From: Aquilaria yunnanensis
Lineage: Eukaryota > Streptophyta > Magnoliopsida > Malvales > Thymelaeaceae
Length of the DNA stretch: 64,000 bases
Direction: 5' to 3'
Assembly: GCA_039654915.1 (NCBI GenBank)
Contig: CM077595.1
Coordinates: forward strand, 50,623,501 to 50,687,500
The notes beneath the pieces were generated by a model. That model saw only the letters and a list, made by a program, of their open reading frames with translations. It was not told the DNA's origin and did no database searches. The translations under genes and the position numbers were made by a program. Below, piece by piece: positions 8,801 to 21,533 of the stretch (position 1 is the first letter of the stretch; each line of letters opens with the position of its first letter).

Positions 8801-11800
8801 ATTTAATGTTAGGCACCTCCTAAGTGCTTGGCTTAGGCCAAGGAAAAACAAAGAAAGTGAGAGAAAACAGAAAGGGAAGAAATAGGAGTCATGGAGACTG
8901 GCACAGTGGCCTATGTGCAAAACAGGAGACTTTCAGGACTTAATTGCACATGGGAAATGTACATTGGGAAGACTGATAGAGAACAAAAAAAAAACGGGGG
9001 GGGGGGGGGGGGGACTAAACTGTGCACCAATTTAAGTGGTATAAGTGAAACCACAAGATTAAAGATGGCAATTGTGGCCATGCAAACTTTTGTGATGGCT
9101 AGTGCAAGACTAGACCATTTTTGGGAGACAATAATGATTACTAGTCATATCCTTGTCTTCCACTAAGTACACTATTCACTAGTTAGCTAAACAAACTAAC
9201 TAGTTGATTATTAGTTCATGGCTGGTTATGCCATGGTTTTATATGGCCTTGGTACTTGTGTTGTTTAATTGCTTGGCAATTTGAGCCATGGGTGGACTTA
9301 AGTGTCCATTTGAGTACAAGTTGGAGTGGTGGCTTTGTGCTCTAGTGGACTTAAGGGCTCTAATGCGCCATGCAAAGAAATGGAAGCCAAGTTAACATTT
9401 TGGCTAACTAAAAGCAATTGCGTTCGGCCGAAACAAGCTAAGTCTTTGTTCATTTCGGGCTTCCCTTGTCTTTGTGAAACCGAGAGCACCTTTGAGAGTT
9501 CCTTCACAAATTGATTTTGAATTCCAAAGAAATTTGAAGGCTTTAGGAGATTCAAGCTTGAGAATGAGTGTTTCGGTTCTTGTTTGCTTGGAATCAAAGT
9601 TGGAACTTGGAGATTGAAGAAGAACCGAGCCAACCAAGCTAGGGTTCTTGAGGTAACTTCAATGTTTCCTTGAATTCATGGTAGTTCTTCCATGTACAAG
9701 GAACTTAAGTGTTTAATTGAAGCTATGTTAAGCTAAATGAGCAAAGTATGTCTCGGTTTGGAAGTGGATTGTTGGCCGAATGCGTTCTTGGTGTTCTTCT
9801 TGGAGTTCATGGAAATTAATCCATGTATGATGCTTGTTGATGCTTGTTTAACCTTGTGATAGGTTATTGTGGTGAAGGACACCAAATTTGTGGAAGTTAG
9901 CGTGTTGGCCGAAAGGTGGATTTGAGGTAACCCATGTTCTATCTTTAATTACATGGCATTGATGCCATGAACCATGCTTATTGATGCATTGGTGTATGTA
10001 TGTTGGCTTGGATTAAATGAAGAACATGTGTATGTGAAGTGGGTATCATGGCCGAAAGTATGGAATGGTATAATTAAAAGTCCATTACTTGAATACATGG
10101 TTTGGATGCCATGAGTAATGCTATTGGATGACTTGATGGTCATATGTTGGTTTGAATGGATGAGAAACATTATAATGGGAAGTTTAGTGTAAAGGCCGAG
10201 AGCATAATTGGGTATAATACGATGTGTTACCATGGATTACATGGTAGTTATGCCATGATCATTGTTATTTGATGGCCATAAGATCATGAAATGTGTTAAT
10301 GGATAAATGACATCATTGTGCATAGTTGGGCAATGTGGCCGAGAACTTGGGCTAAAGTACTTGAGTATGCTTGCTTGGTTACATGGCATTTGTGCCATGA
10401 ATAAGTTTAGTGGATGTTTACATGCTCATGTAGTAAACAAGAATGTTGGGTAATGTAACGATGTGAAAATGTGTACTTTGGCCGAGAGATTAATACATGG
10501 TAACATAGTACATTTCACTCGACGGCTTGGTAATACTACCATGGATATGACTTATTGGTGACTTGAGTGTCATGTAATGTGTTGGAATTATGGGCAGTAC
10601 ATGTATATGGAATAATGGCACTTTGGCCGAGAGCTTAAGTGTATATGTGGGTCATAGTGTTCTTCATATGGTCATGGTATTTTGGGTCCATGAGTTGTGT
10701 AATGATGCCTATGTGTTGTCATGCTAGGCATTGGAATTGAAGAGCACTGGGACATTTGAAACTTGGTTGAGACCGAGAGCTAATTGAGGTAGGGTTCACT
10801 GACACTTGTTCTGCTTGGTACTGTATACCATGATACAAGTGTCTAGAGTGGCTAAGTGATGGTTAATTGTGCCATATGACCTTAGCTACTTGATGGGCAT
10901 AATGTGGTTACTTATTTGGTTGTTGATTAGCTAATTAACTATGGTACATGTACTAGAAATGCAAGTAAATGTGGCCTATTTGCTTGGCATTTTGGGAGCT
11001 CCTAATGGAATTGGTATTTTGGTAAGTTTGTGTGCAAGAAATGCACATGAGTACATGTATGGATGGATATGGCCGAGAGCCACTTTGTGAAGTGTGTGTG
11101 TGTACTTGTGTGCTTTGGTGAATTTCTTGTGCATGCTGACCCTTAAGTGAGTTACTTCCTATAATTGTGTATTTTGGTATATGCCTATGCCTGTTTTCTT
11201 GTCTTTGTGTCTGTTTTGCAGGATGAGCTAATGAACTGGAGGTTAAGCTTGAGTGAACTCTCAGCTTAACTAAATAGACTCATTTGAGTTGTTTATATAT
11301 AGATGTGAATCCTACTGAGTTATATGCTCACTGCCCATTCTCTATTTTCAGGCAAATATATTCGGCCTGAGTAGGACTAAGCTGCTTGTGTGTGTGCTTA
11401 GTGTTTATATTTGCTTGCTTTTCAAGGTATGTGCCAATGTGTGCTTGGCTTAGCAGTTGGTTTTCATTACAAGTCTTATTCTTTATTGGCCGAGACTTAT
11501 GGTTAGAGTTTGCAGGCAGTAGTGGAGACTTGTCTAGGGGGAGCTATGGATATGTGGACTATGGCCTTGATCATAGTGTTTGCCTTTATGACCATGAACC
11601 AAGCCATTGGGCTAGTTTTGCAGTGTGTGCTCCTGTATGGCATACTTAAGGTCTTGTTTGACCATTAGGAGACATGGCTTGTAATAACTTGGCATATGTA
11701 CTTTTGGATTCTCTTGGCTTGTAGCCATGTTTTGGACTACTAGGTAGACTACTCTTTTGGTGTAGATATGTGTAGTCATTTGTGCCTAGACTTATTATGT

Positions 11801-12313
11801 TTGGATGGGTTTTGTATGCCAAGTTATGTATGGATTATGGATGGCTTAATGCTTGCTTATGTTATGTGATTATGGGCCATTGTTTGGCATGTTCATGTGA
11901 TGATGGGCTTTGTTTCATGAAGACTAATGGCATAAGCATATGTACAAGTGATGACCGAATGCATCATGTATATCTTGCATATGGTTTTCAAACCTCTAAA
12001 CCAACCTTGTGGGCTTCTTGGCTGCCATATAGTTAGCACACATGATGCACACTATGTATGCACTAAAATTGCATTAGGTGAATCCTTGCTTGTAGGGCAA
12101 GTTAAGGGTTTGGGCCTTGCCCCTGCTGCAAGTTGTTATTGAAGTTTATTAAAGCCACCTGGGCCACCTCCCAGGCCTCTTAACTTAAGAAAATAAGACT
12201 TAAAAGTTGCCATTTCTTGCTTGGCCGAGAATTAGAAACCCAGTTTGAAGTTGGGCTGGTGGTTTTAAGTTAATAACTTTTAGGCCAGGGCCTGAGTGAG
12301 GTGTGACATTTAA
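8801..12313 (+). mobile_element. Chromovirus solo LTR K with TSD
   Basis: LTR 8806-12308 (3503 bp) starts TGTTAGGCACCTCC and ends GAGGTGTGACA, matching both LTRs of the chromovirus at 20113-41840. It is flanked by the 5-bp duplication tttaa (8801-8805 and 12309-12313). Without it, the copia D leader rejoins exactly as in copy I. No internal region is present, so it is a solo LTR, usually made by recombination between the two LTRs. Many 'ggccgagag' motifs are scattered through it. No coding sequence is supported. Confidence 0.92.
8985..9013 (+). repeat. poly(A)10-C-poly(G)18 tract in solo LTR K
   Basis: Ten A, one C, then eighteen G in a row. The chromovirus LTR copies at 20113 and 38445 carry only a short 'gagaaaggggac' at this place, so the tract expanded in K or is a sequencing/assembly error. 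Confidence 0.8.
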
Positions 12314-13759
12314 TAAGGACTTTTATTAAACGATACTCCCACTATTTTCCTCAAAATAATAACCCTCGATATTATTTCGGAACACCTCGGCGCTAAGGTA
12401 TTCTAGTGGGCCAAGATCCATATTTGACCACAACCTGAGTCAGCTTTGGCTTTTCTCTCAAGTTACAGCTATTTAGGTAGGCAACTCCTTGCCAATTGCA
12501 TCTTATGCAACTCTTGGATAGTTGGGTAAACAACACTTGTCCAAGCTCATCTCATGTACTTAAGCCCAACTTTATGCCTCTAAGTCCCTAATCCTATTAG
12601 GATGACTTAGTTAAGTCGAACCCAAAGTTAGCAGTTTGGATATCACTATTATCCCATCGCGCCTTACCAAGATGAACATAGGTGCTTTGCTTCGGCAAAC
12701 CTACCTAATGTTGATCAAAGTCTTGACAAGTGCCAACATTTGGAAGGTATCACATTTAATGACTTAATATTTGTTTGAGGGGTTTTTTTTTTCTTTTGAT
12801 CTCACCAATTTGCTATCTCCGGTTGTTTTATACATGCATCACATACAATTATAAAACATGCATCTCATGCTTACAGGAAATAAACGTGACATGGTTATAG
12901 CCTAAACTATGCGATATTCTCAAGCCAATGAGAATATCATAAAAGCCTAAGAAAAGAAAAGAGTCTTCACAAGCTCCTTCTCTTCCTTTCTTGGTTGCCC
13001 TTTTGTTGTCACCTCCTTGGACATACCACCTTGGACGATCCCATAATGCACCATTACATCAATAATAGAAAGCTCGACTTACATTCAAGGGGAGTAAGGT
13101 GAGAAGAGAATGTACAATGAGAGTGATAAGAAAAGGCACGACTTGCAGGCCGTATTTACAAGTAAAACCAATCAAGGGCTATAACCATGCACCATGCCTC
13201 AAACACCAATCAGCATATCATCTCAAATCTCATTCAACAAAGATGAATGCCAATTTTTGCGTGTTGATTAACCAGTTTTTATTTGTGGCGCTTCGCATAA
13301 AGCGGTCCCACTGGCTGGTCAGCGGACGGGGTCAAGGGGAGCCGCCCTTGCGGGGGGCGTGGGTGGCAGCGCCCCCCGGCGCAAAAAATTGTCTTCCAAT
13401 TGCTTAGCCCGAAATCTTCTATTTCGAGAAAGTAGGCACCCGAGACTCCTCCATTCGAGCCACCAAAAATACCTTACTTTCGGTACCCGAACAGGCCGAA
13501 TCCCAACAAACCTAGGGTTTTTGCAACTATTGCAAGAATCCTAATCCATATAGGTATCTCATACCTATCAATTTTGGGTTAATCTCATTAACCAATTTGT
13601 GTCGTTTCTTCATATATCTCATATGTTAATTATGAATTCCGGTTTCATGCATCATGAATCAATTTAATTAATCATGGCCGAAAACCAATCGAACACATAG
13701 CATCATGCGATTCAACACTCAATCCCGATTTAGGGTTTCACCAGTAGCTCTGATACCAC
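12314..13759 (-). other. Copia D 5' leader and primer-binding site
   Basis: Untranslated leader of D, colinear with 26084-27568 of copy I in reverse orientation. It includes the GC-rich hairpin block near 13306-13385. The primer site, complementary to the 3' end of initiator Met-tRNA, is the minus-strand TGGTATCAGAGC at 13747-13758. No protein is supported. Confidence 0.75.
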
Positions 13760-15175
13760 TATTGGTTTTCGGGAGCCAAACAGCACAGCGGAATTTAACC
13801 GAAACCCTCCAGGATCCAAGTGAAACAGGGTAAACCGGGTGTTCAAAAATTTCATACCTAATTTTCGGTTGAGATCTCTCACTCAACTGTAGAGTCGAAT
13901 CACAAAACCTGAACAGTTGATGTGTTCAGGCTCTCTATGGTATCCACACGAGCCTCTTGGGATCACCACGCTTCCGACACCTCCTGGTAGATGCGTTTCT
14001 CTTGCGCTCGCAGTGCTAGCTTGCGTCCTCCAAGGAATTGCAAGAGAAGAGTGCGGCTGTCCTTTTGGGAGGCTAGGGCAAGGAGACCTGCGAATTTCTC
14101 ACTTAAAAGTTGTATTTATAGTGAGACTCAACTTCCAGGCCTAATGGGTTTCAAAGCCCTAATCCAATTAGGATTTAATTTCGGGCTTAATAATGGCTCA
14201 ACTCCTTAGCCCATTATTAATACGAAATTAAAGTGAAACCATAACCCAAATACTTAGCCCATGCACTCTAATGATCCAAATAGCTCTATCTGTGCGACCC
14301 AATAGGCTCTTGCCATGTTGGCAATGATCATAAATCACATTTATGATCACAAGCAATGAGCGGTGTCTAGCAACACATCGTTGCTACCCAAGTGACAAGA
14401 TTGTCGGTGAATCGACTAAACCTTTATGATCATCACCGATATATGCCATTCTCCCTTTGTCCAAGATATCAAGACTAAGCACGAGACATGGAATGTGTCA
14501 CTCTCGTATAGCCCAATCTTTGGTTTCTTGATTACCGAGTAGACCAACTTAAACTGACAATATTAATATCATATATCAACTCATCGGAGCATGGGCATGC
14601 ATTTTCTAAGTCTTACTCTATCAAGGGGCCCAAAGATATCACTCCCTTTACATAGGAGGGACAAATCCCATCTTGATCATACAAATCCCTCCGCATGATA
14701 TGTGACATACCCAATGACCTCCTTCAAGTTCACTCAGTTACGAGCAACAAAGGAAAGTATCAAAGTATGTGACTCACATGTAGGGAACCTTGATGATCTT
14801 AGGTCGATGGACTACATATACCATGATCACTATGAGAATCACTTATGACACTCATATAATGATCCATGAAGTGTTCTCATGGTGGGTCGGTCCAGTACAC
14901 AAGTTCTCCAACTTGTACCCATATGTAGACTACATATCTCATATTAGTCTCCACATATGCTAGTCATTATGTATTATTGCAACCCGTTCCACAATAATAC
15001 TAGACTAGGGATGTTTAAGAATATCATTATTCTAGGGTTACAATTATGTTTATTACGTTACGCAGAAACAAAACAACAAACAAAATTGCTGGATTAATGC
15101 CTCAATAAAATATCATGACTCAATGTGCAAAAATACAATCATCTCATGATTGGCTTTTTGGGCAAAACACTAACA
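13760..15175 (-). repeat. Copia D 5' LTR
   Basis: 1416 bp, the same length as both LTRs of copy I, in reverse orientation. The outer end reads ...aacactaaca at 15175. The inner end (TATTGGTTTTCGGG on the plus strand) carries substitutions relative to the family's TGTTGGGTTTCGGG. The promoter TATA is the minus-strand 'ctataaatac' near 14115. Confidence 0.88.
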
Positions 15176-17389
15176 ATATTCACATTTCATGCACACCAAG
15201 GCAGCAAAGAAGGAAAACACTAGCACAAGTCTTAGTTTTGGCTTCCACACATTAGGCAATCTTGTTAAGTTCTACTGGCCAGCTACTGCACCTGTAACTT
15301 CCACTAATAAAATGTATCATTCTAGCCACATAGCCCCATGTTTTCTTTGCTCCATTATCAAGTACAGACTTATATCAAACCAATGAATTTTATTTTACAT
15401 TAGTAGCCCACCTATGGGCCAAGTTACGGATTTTTTAAGTTGGTTACAAAATTTTGACCAAATGAACAGTAACTTAGCCAACTTTGCAATGTCATATCTT
15501 TGGATACAAGGCTCTAAATCTAGAAATTCAAAAGCCCTGTTACCCCTCTAGATTTCCTCTAGGTGTGATCAAAATTTTGTACCAAGATTCAGTCTACACA
15601 GGGAGATATTCAACTTTAGGTACAGAGTGAAAATTCTAGCAACTTTTGGACCATTTTGCCCATACAATTTTTTCCAAACCATGCAAACACTTATTTCACA
15701 AGGGGAAAGCCCTCCAAGGCTATCTCATATATGTCCATTACACATAGGAATTAAATTCCCTTTCTTTTAACAAATTCATATGGCCAGAACAGAATTTACA
15801 AGTAAGCACCCCATCATTCACACTTAGGCAGCTTTGCACCACATCACTTACATTGCCAAAACATTACTCAAAAGTTCACATAATTGTATGATTTTACATA
15901 CATTACATGCACATGCAAACATTCACTACAATATGGTCTTAACTCAGCTAAATACACACCCTAAGTTACAGGAGTGCCTGAAAGGAAATGGACTGTAGAA
16001 ACAGGATGCTGGACAGCTGCTGCACAACACAGTAAGTACCACATTTAAAAATACCAAATGTACTCCTAAAATCACCAAAATTTCCATATCAGAACTAGAC
16101 ATATGGAAGTTCATGTAACTGAAATTTCAGATCAAAACTCAAATCACAAAGGTTAGTTTGAAGGTGATCTTTATGCTGGATCAGAAATGACAGAATTGAG
16201 GGGAGTAAGTTTCATTGAGAAACTTAGTAAGGGTAACACATGGTTTCTTAAGGTAATGTGATCCTCATTAAAACCTGCATCCAAAGACACTGAACCAAAA
16301 AAAACCACAATGCATATATACAAGATATAGCAACCAAATACAGCAGCCAAACACAACCAACAAACACATGAAATGTGGCAGGAACATGTACCATCGGTTA
16401 GTCCATAAAACACATAATAAACATAACCAAATCACTATGGCAGCCCTCCTCAAGATAATGCTTGGTCTTAGGAGGATTTTAACAGTAGTTAGTACTAACT
16501 TTGGGCTCTAGAAACCCTCACTTTACTGCCACCACTGTGCACTTCACACTAGGTCAGAAAACCTTCAACAAGTGCACTCCCTTCACGAAGCTTGGCTCAT
16601 CAAGCACATGGCTCTCTTCCAAGCTTAGCCCTAGCTCCATGGATGTTTGAAAATTGTAGAAAATAGTCCATGAGAGCAAGAGAAGCCTTACCAAAGTGGG
16701 TAGGCCAAGCTTGATCCTTGAAGTATGCAAGAAATACTTATAGTTTGCTTCCAATTGCTTCCTTTTGCCTTCAATTTCAATCAATTGCAAGTTTGAAGGT
16801 GTGGTGGCTATGAAGGAAGTATGGTTGTATTCTTGGGCTGGGGGAGGATGAAAATAAGAGTCAGATAAGTGATTTGGCCACTTAAATGGCCTTAAATGAG
16901 CTTAAGGGCACCAAAACACACTTAAAAAGCTTAACCTTGCTTTATGTCATTTTCGTTCTCACTAATTATGGTTTCTTTGTCTTAAACTCATTGGTACACA
17001 TGTGCCCAACATTTTTGACTAATTATCAAGTCTTGGCTGCCTCCCCCATGGTGTGATAACCCCATAATTCCACCCTTAGACTTATGTCGAAAGCTTGAAC
17101 ACCTTAAGGATTACACTAGGACATTTAGGTCCTTATTACCTTTAGTGTTTCCTTCGTCCAAACTTGTCTTCCATGAGCAATTTGGTCCTCCAATAGCACT
17201 TTCATACCATTCATCTCCTTCCCATAACTCTCCAAGACTCTTTCTTGAGAGTTTTGCAATTGAGTACCCGAATTTCCAAAACCTTACAAAAAAGTCAACA
17301 GGTTGCTTGACAAACAAGTAATCCTTAAGGCTTTTCTTGGGGGCCATGTTATCAACTTTGAACACTTTTAAGGACGTGTTGATCATGCC
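15176..17389 (-). repeat. Degenerate long-LTR fragment (gypsy-like), unclassified
   Basis: 2.2 kb with no convincing coding frame. On the minus strand it has the texture of a long chromovirus-type LTR: 'ggaccaaattgctcatgg', 'ggaattatggggttatcaca', and a plant-5'-UTR-like stretch near 16600-16860. Both ends are cut, by copia D at the left and LTR G at the right, so no TG..CA borders or TSD can be shown. The minus-strand frame at 17386-17111 (begins MINTSLKVFKVDNMAPKK) has no recognisable domain. The family assignment is a guess from composition and style. Confidence 0.4.
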
Positions 17390-18785
17390 TTTTGGGTTTC
17401 GGGAGCCAAACAGTGCAGCGGAATTTAACTGAAACCCTTAAGGATCCAAGTGAAACGTGGTAAATCGGGTGTTCGAAAATTTCATACCTAATTTCCGGTT
17501 GAGGTCTCTCACTCAACTATAGAGTCGAATCACAAAACCTGAACAGTTGATGTGTTTAGGCTCTCTATGGTATCCACACGAGCCTCTCGGGATCACCACG
17601 CTTCCACCACGTCCCGGCAGATGTGTTTCTCTTGCGCTCGCAGTGCTAGCATGTGTCCTCCAATGAATTGCAAGAGAAGAGTGCGGCTGTCCTTTTGGGG
17701 GGCTAGGGCAAGGAAACCTGTGAATTTCTCACTAGAAGTTGTATTTATAGTGAGACTCAACTTCCAAGCCTAATAGGTTTCGAAGCCCTAATCCAATTAG
17801 GCTTTAATTTCGGGCTTAATAATGGCTCAACTATTGGGCCCATTATTAAAATGAAATTATTGTGAAACCAAAACCCAAATTATTAGCCCATGCACTCTAA
17901 TGATCCAAATAGCTCTAAGTCTATGACCCAATAGGCTCTTACCACATTGGGAATGATCATAAGCAACGAGCGGTGTCCAGCAACACATCATTGCTACCCA
18001 AGTGACAAGATTGTCGATGATTAAACTAAACCTTTATGATCATCACCGATATATGCCATTCTCCCTTTGTCCAAGATATCAAGACTAAGCACGAGACATG
18101 GAATGTGTCACTCTCATACAGCCCAATCTTTGGTTTCTTGATTACCGAGTAGACCCACTTAAACTGATGACATTGATATCGTATATCAACTCATCTGAGC
18201 ATGGCCATGCATTTTTCTAAGTCTTACTCTATCAAGGGGCCCGAAGATATCACTCCCGTTACATAGGAGGGACAAATGCCATCTCGATCATACAAATCCC
18301 TCCACATGATATGTGACATACCCAATGACCTTCTTCAAGTTCACTCAGTTATGAGCAACAAAGGAAAGTATCAAAGTATGTGACTCACATGTAGGGAACC
18401 TTGATGATCTTAGGTCGAAGGACTGCATATGCCATGATCACTATGAGAATCACTTATGACACTCATATAACGATCCATGTAGTGTTATCAAGGTGGGTCG
18501 GTCCAGTACACAAGTTCTGCAACTTGTACCCATATGTAGACTACATATCTCATATTAGTCTCCACATATGCTAGTCATTATGTATTATTGCAACCCGCTC
18601 CACAATAATACTAAACCAGGGACGTTTAAGAATATCATTATTCTAGGGTTAGAATTATGTTTGTTAAGTTACGCAGAAAGAAAACAACAAACATAATTGC
18701 TGGATTAATGCCTTAATAAAATATCATGACTCAATGTGCAAAAATACAATCATCTCATGATTGACTTTTGGGCACAACACTAACA
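17390..18785 (-). repeat. Angela-like copia LTR G, lone
   Basis: 1396 bp, reverse orientation, full-length except for about 20 bp missing near 17950 (part of the 'cataaatcac' block). Its first bases read TTTTGGG where the family has TGTTGGG. No primer site or internal region adjoins either side, and the flanks (atgcc, ttttac) do not match. It is either a solo LTR with decayed borders or one end of a rearranged element. Confidence 0.75.
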
Positions 18786-19334
18786 TTTTACCGCCCACAC
18801 TTCAATCACTATGGTAAGAATTACACAATATAATGGTTTTTGGCCGTTATGACACACTCGTTGTTACACCCAGAAAGGGCTAAATGACTAAGTCCCGGGT
18901 TAAGTGGATTAGTGGAATAAAAAGTTTCCTAATCTGGAAACTAAGTCCAATTAAATTAAGGAGACATGCAATTAATTAAGAAATGGGCATAAATGAGTGT
19001 TGGACACTCTTGGAATTAAACTTGGCTAAGGCCAAGAGAATTGGTGATGAAAATGGTGAAATTTGAAGTTGAGCTAATCAATTGCACAAAGGAAGTTTTT
19101 GTGGGAGGACTCAATTGCACTAATTGAGAAGATGGAGGACCAACTGAGGGATTCCGCCCATTTTTCATGGAAATATATCCATGGCCAGCCATCCCCATTA
19201 ATTGAATAAAAAATTGGCCTCCACTCACATTATTTAAATTGCCAACTTGGACTTGACCCCCACCATCACCATAAACAAATATTTTGCCCATCGTTTTTGA
19301 CCCATGCTTGTCCCCACTTTGCATTGGTTATTGT

Positions 19335-20112
19335 TGTTAGTGTTGTGCCCAAAAAGCCAATCATGAGATGATTGTATTTTTGCACATTGAGTCATGATAT
19401 TTTATTGAGGCATTAATCCAGCAATTTTGTTTGTTGTTTTGTTTATGCATAACATAATAAACATAATTGTAACCCTAGAATAATGATATTCTTAAACGTC
19501 CCTAGTCTAGTATTATTGTGGAGCGGGTTGCAATAATACATAATGACTAGCATATGTGGAGACTAATATGAGATATGTAGTCTACATATGGGTACAAGTT
19601 GGAGAACTGACCGACCCACCATGAGAACACTTCATGGATCGTTATATGAGTGTCATAAGTGATTTTCATAGTGATCATGGTATATGTAGTCCTCCGACCA
19701 AAGACCATCAAGGTTCCCTACATGTGAGTCACATACTTTGATACTTTCCTTTGTTGCTCATAACTGAGTGAACTTGAAGGAGGTCATTGGGTATGTCACA
19801 TATCATGCGGAGGGATTTGTATGATCAAGATGGGATTTGTCCTTCCTATGTAACGGGAGTGATATCTTTGGTCCCCTTGATAGAGTAAGGCTTAGAAAAT
19901 GCATGGCCATGCTCCGATGAGTTGATATATGATATCAATGTCATCTGTTTAAGTTGGTCTACTCGGTAATCAAGAGACCAAAGATTGGGCTATACGAGAA
20001 TGACACATTCCATGTCTCGTGCTTAGTCTTGATATCTTGGACAAAAGGACAATGGCATATATCGGTGATGATCATAAAGGTTTAGTCGATTCACTGACAA
20101 TCTTGTCACTTG
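19335..20112 (+). repeat. Copia A 5' LTR, left 778 bp
   Basis: Starts TGTTAGTGTTGTGCCC and runs colinear with other family LTRs to 'cttgtcacttg', where the chromovirus LTR begins. The remaining roughly 640 bp are missing from the far side of the chromovirus. Confidence 0.88.
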
Positions 20113-21533
20113 TGTTAGGCACCTCCTAAGTGCTTGGCTGAGGCCAAGGAATATCAAGGAAAACCAAGGAAAATGAGAGAAAACAGAAAGGGGAAGTAAG
20201 AGAAGCTCTGGAGACTGGTACAGTGACTTATGTGCAAAACTGGAGACTTTCAGAACTTAATTGCACATAGAAAATGTACTATGGGGAAGCTGACAGAAAA
20301 CAGAGAAAGGGGACTAAATTGAGCACTAAGTTGAGTGGTACAAGTGAAACCACAAACTTAAGGATGGCATTGTTGGCCATGCAAAATTCTGTGATGGCTA
20401 GTCCAAGACTAGACCATTTTTGGGAGACAACAATGATTGCTAGTCACATTCTTGTCTACCACTAAGTGTACTATTCACTAGTTAACTAAACAAACTAACT
20501 AGTTTGTGATCTAGCCATGGCCGGTTATGCATGTGTGTATATAACACCTTGGTACTTGTGTTGTTTATTTGCTTGGCAACTTGGGCCAAGAATGGACTAA
20601 AGTGTCATTGGAATCAAGGATTTAATGGCGGTTTTATGGGCTTGTAAGCTTGGAAGACAACTTTGCACCATGCATTTTATTGGAAGGCCAAAGTTAGCAT
20701 TTTAGCTATCAAAACTTAAAGACATTCGGCTGAAACTACCAAGGCCATTTTACTTAGTTCATTTTCGGGTTTCCATGCTTTGTTTGGCCGAGAGTTCTTC
20801 CTTGAGTGCTCATCCAAATTTCTCCTCAAAATCAAGCTAATCTTGGAAGCTTTTGAAGAATTCAAGCTTGGGAGACTTGTTTCGGCCTTAGTTCACTTGG
20901 AAATCAAGCTTGTTGAAGGAAGGCCGAGCCAATTTAGCTAGGGTTTTGAGGTAAAGTCCATATCTCCTTGAATTCATGGTAGTTCTTCCATGTACAAGGA
21001 CCCAAAGTGCTCAATTGAAGATGCATTAAGTTAAATGAGCAAGAAATGTTTCGGTATGAAAGTGAAATGTTGGCCGAATGTGATGAACAAGTGTTCTTGG
21101 TGTTCTTCTTGGAATTCATGGAAATTAATCCATGTGTGATGCTTGTTAATGATTATTTCACCTTGTGTTAGGTTGTTGGGGTGAAGAACACCAAGTTTGT
21201 GAAAGTTAGTGTGTTGGCCGAAAGTTGGAGTTGAGGTAATTCATGTTCTACCTCTAATTACATGGCATTGATGCCATGAGCTTTGATTATTGATGATATA
21301 GTGATCATATGTTGGATTGAATGGGTGGAGAGCATTGTTATGTGAAGTTGAGCTATATGGCCGAGAGTGAACATTACTTGAATATATGGTGATGGTACTA
21401 TAAAACCATAGTCATTGATGATTTGATGTTTATGTGTGGAGTTAGCTGATAAAGAACATGGTTATGTGAAAAAGGGGCATTAGGTCGAGAGCCTGAACTA
21501 TTGAAGTTAAATGTTCTTTACTTAATGCATGGT

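Larger units (their letters stand above)
7993..15175 (-). mobile_element. Angela-like copia D, 3'-truncated
   Basis: Minus-strand element. From right to left: 5' LTR (13760-15175), primer-binding site, leader, gag start (ATG 8750-8748), and gag as far as the first two cysteines of the zinc knuckle, where identity to intact copy I stops at about 7993. Everything downstream (rest of gag, pol, 3' LTR) is missing. The chromovirus solo LTR K splits the leader 51-55 bp upstream of the gag ATG. Since the 3' end is lost, no target duplication can be assigned to D. Confidence 0.85.

Noticed and set aside
11386..12142. Short frames in solo LTR K (for example the one starting MCVCLVFIFACFSRYV)
   Set aside because: The LTR is rich in TG repeats that give hydrophobic-looking translations by chance; frames are not kept between K and the chromovirus LTRs.
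17390..18785. Calling LTR G a solo LTR with a target duplication
   Set aside because: Flanking 5-mers (atgcc and ttttac) do not match, and the inner terminus is mutated, so the mode of origin is open.
18786..18861. Reading this 76-bp piece as RNase H of Tat F
   Set aside because: A continuous minus-strand frame exists but the residues do not convincingly match Tat1 RNase H. I kept only the positional argument from the ctcgt duplication.
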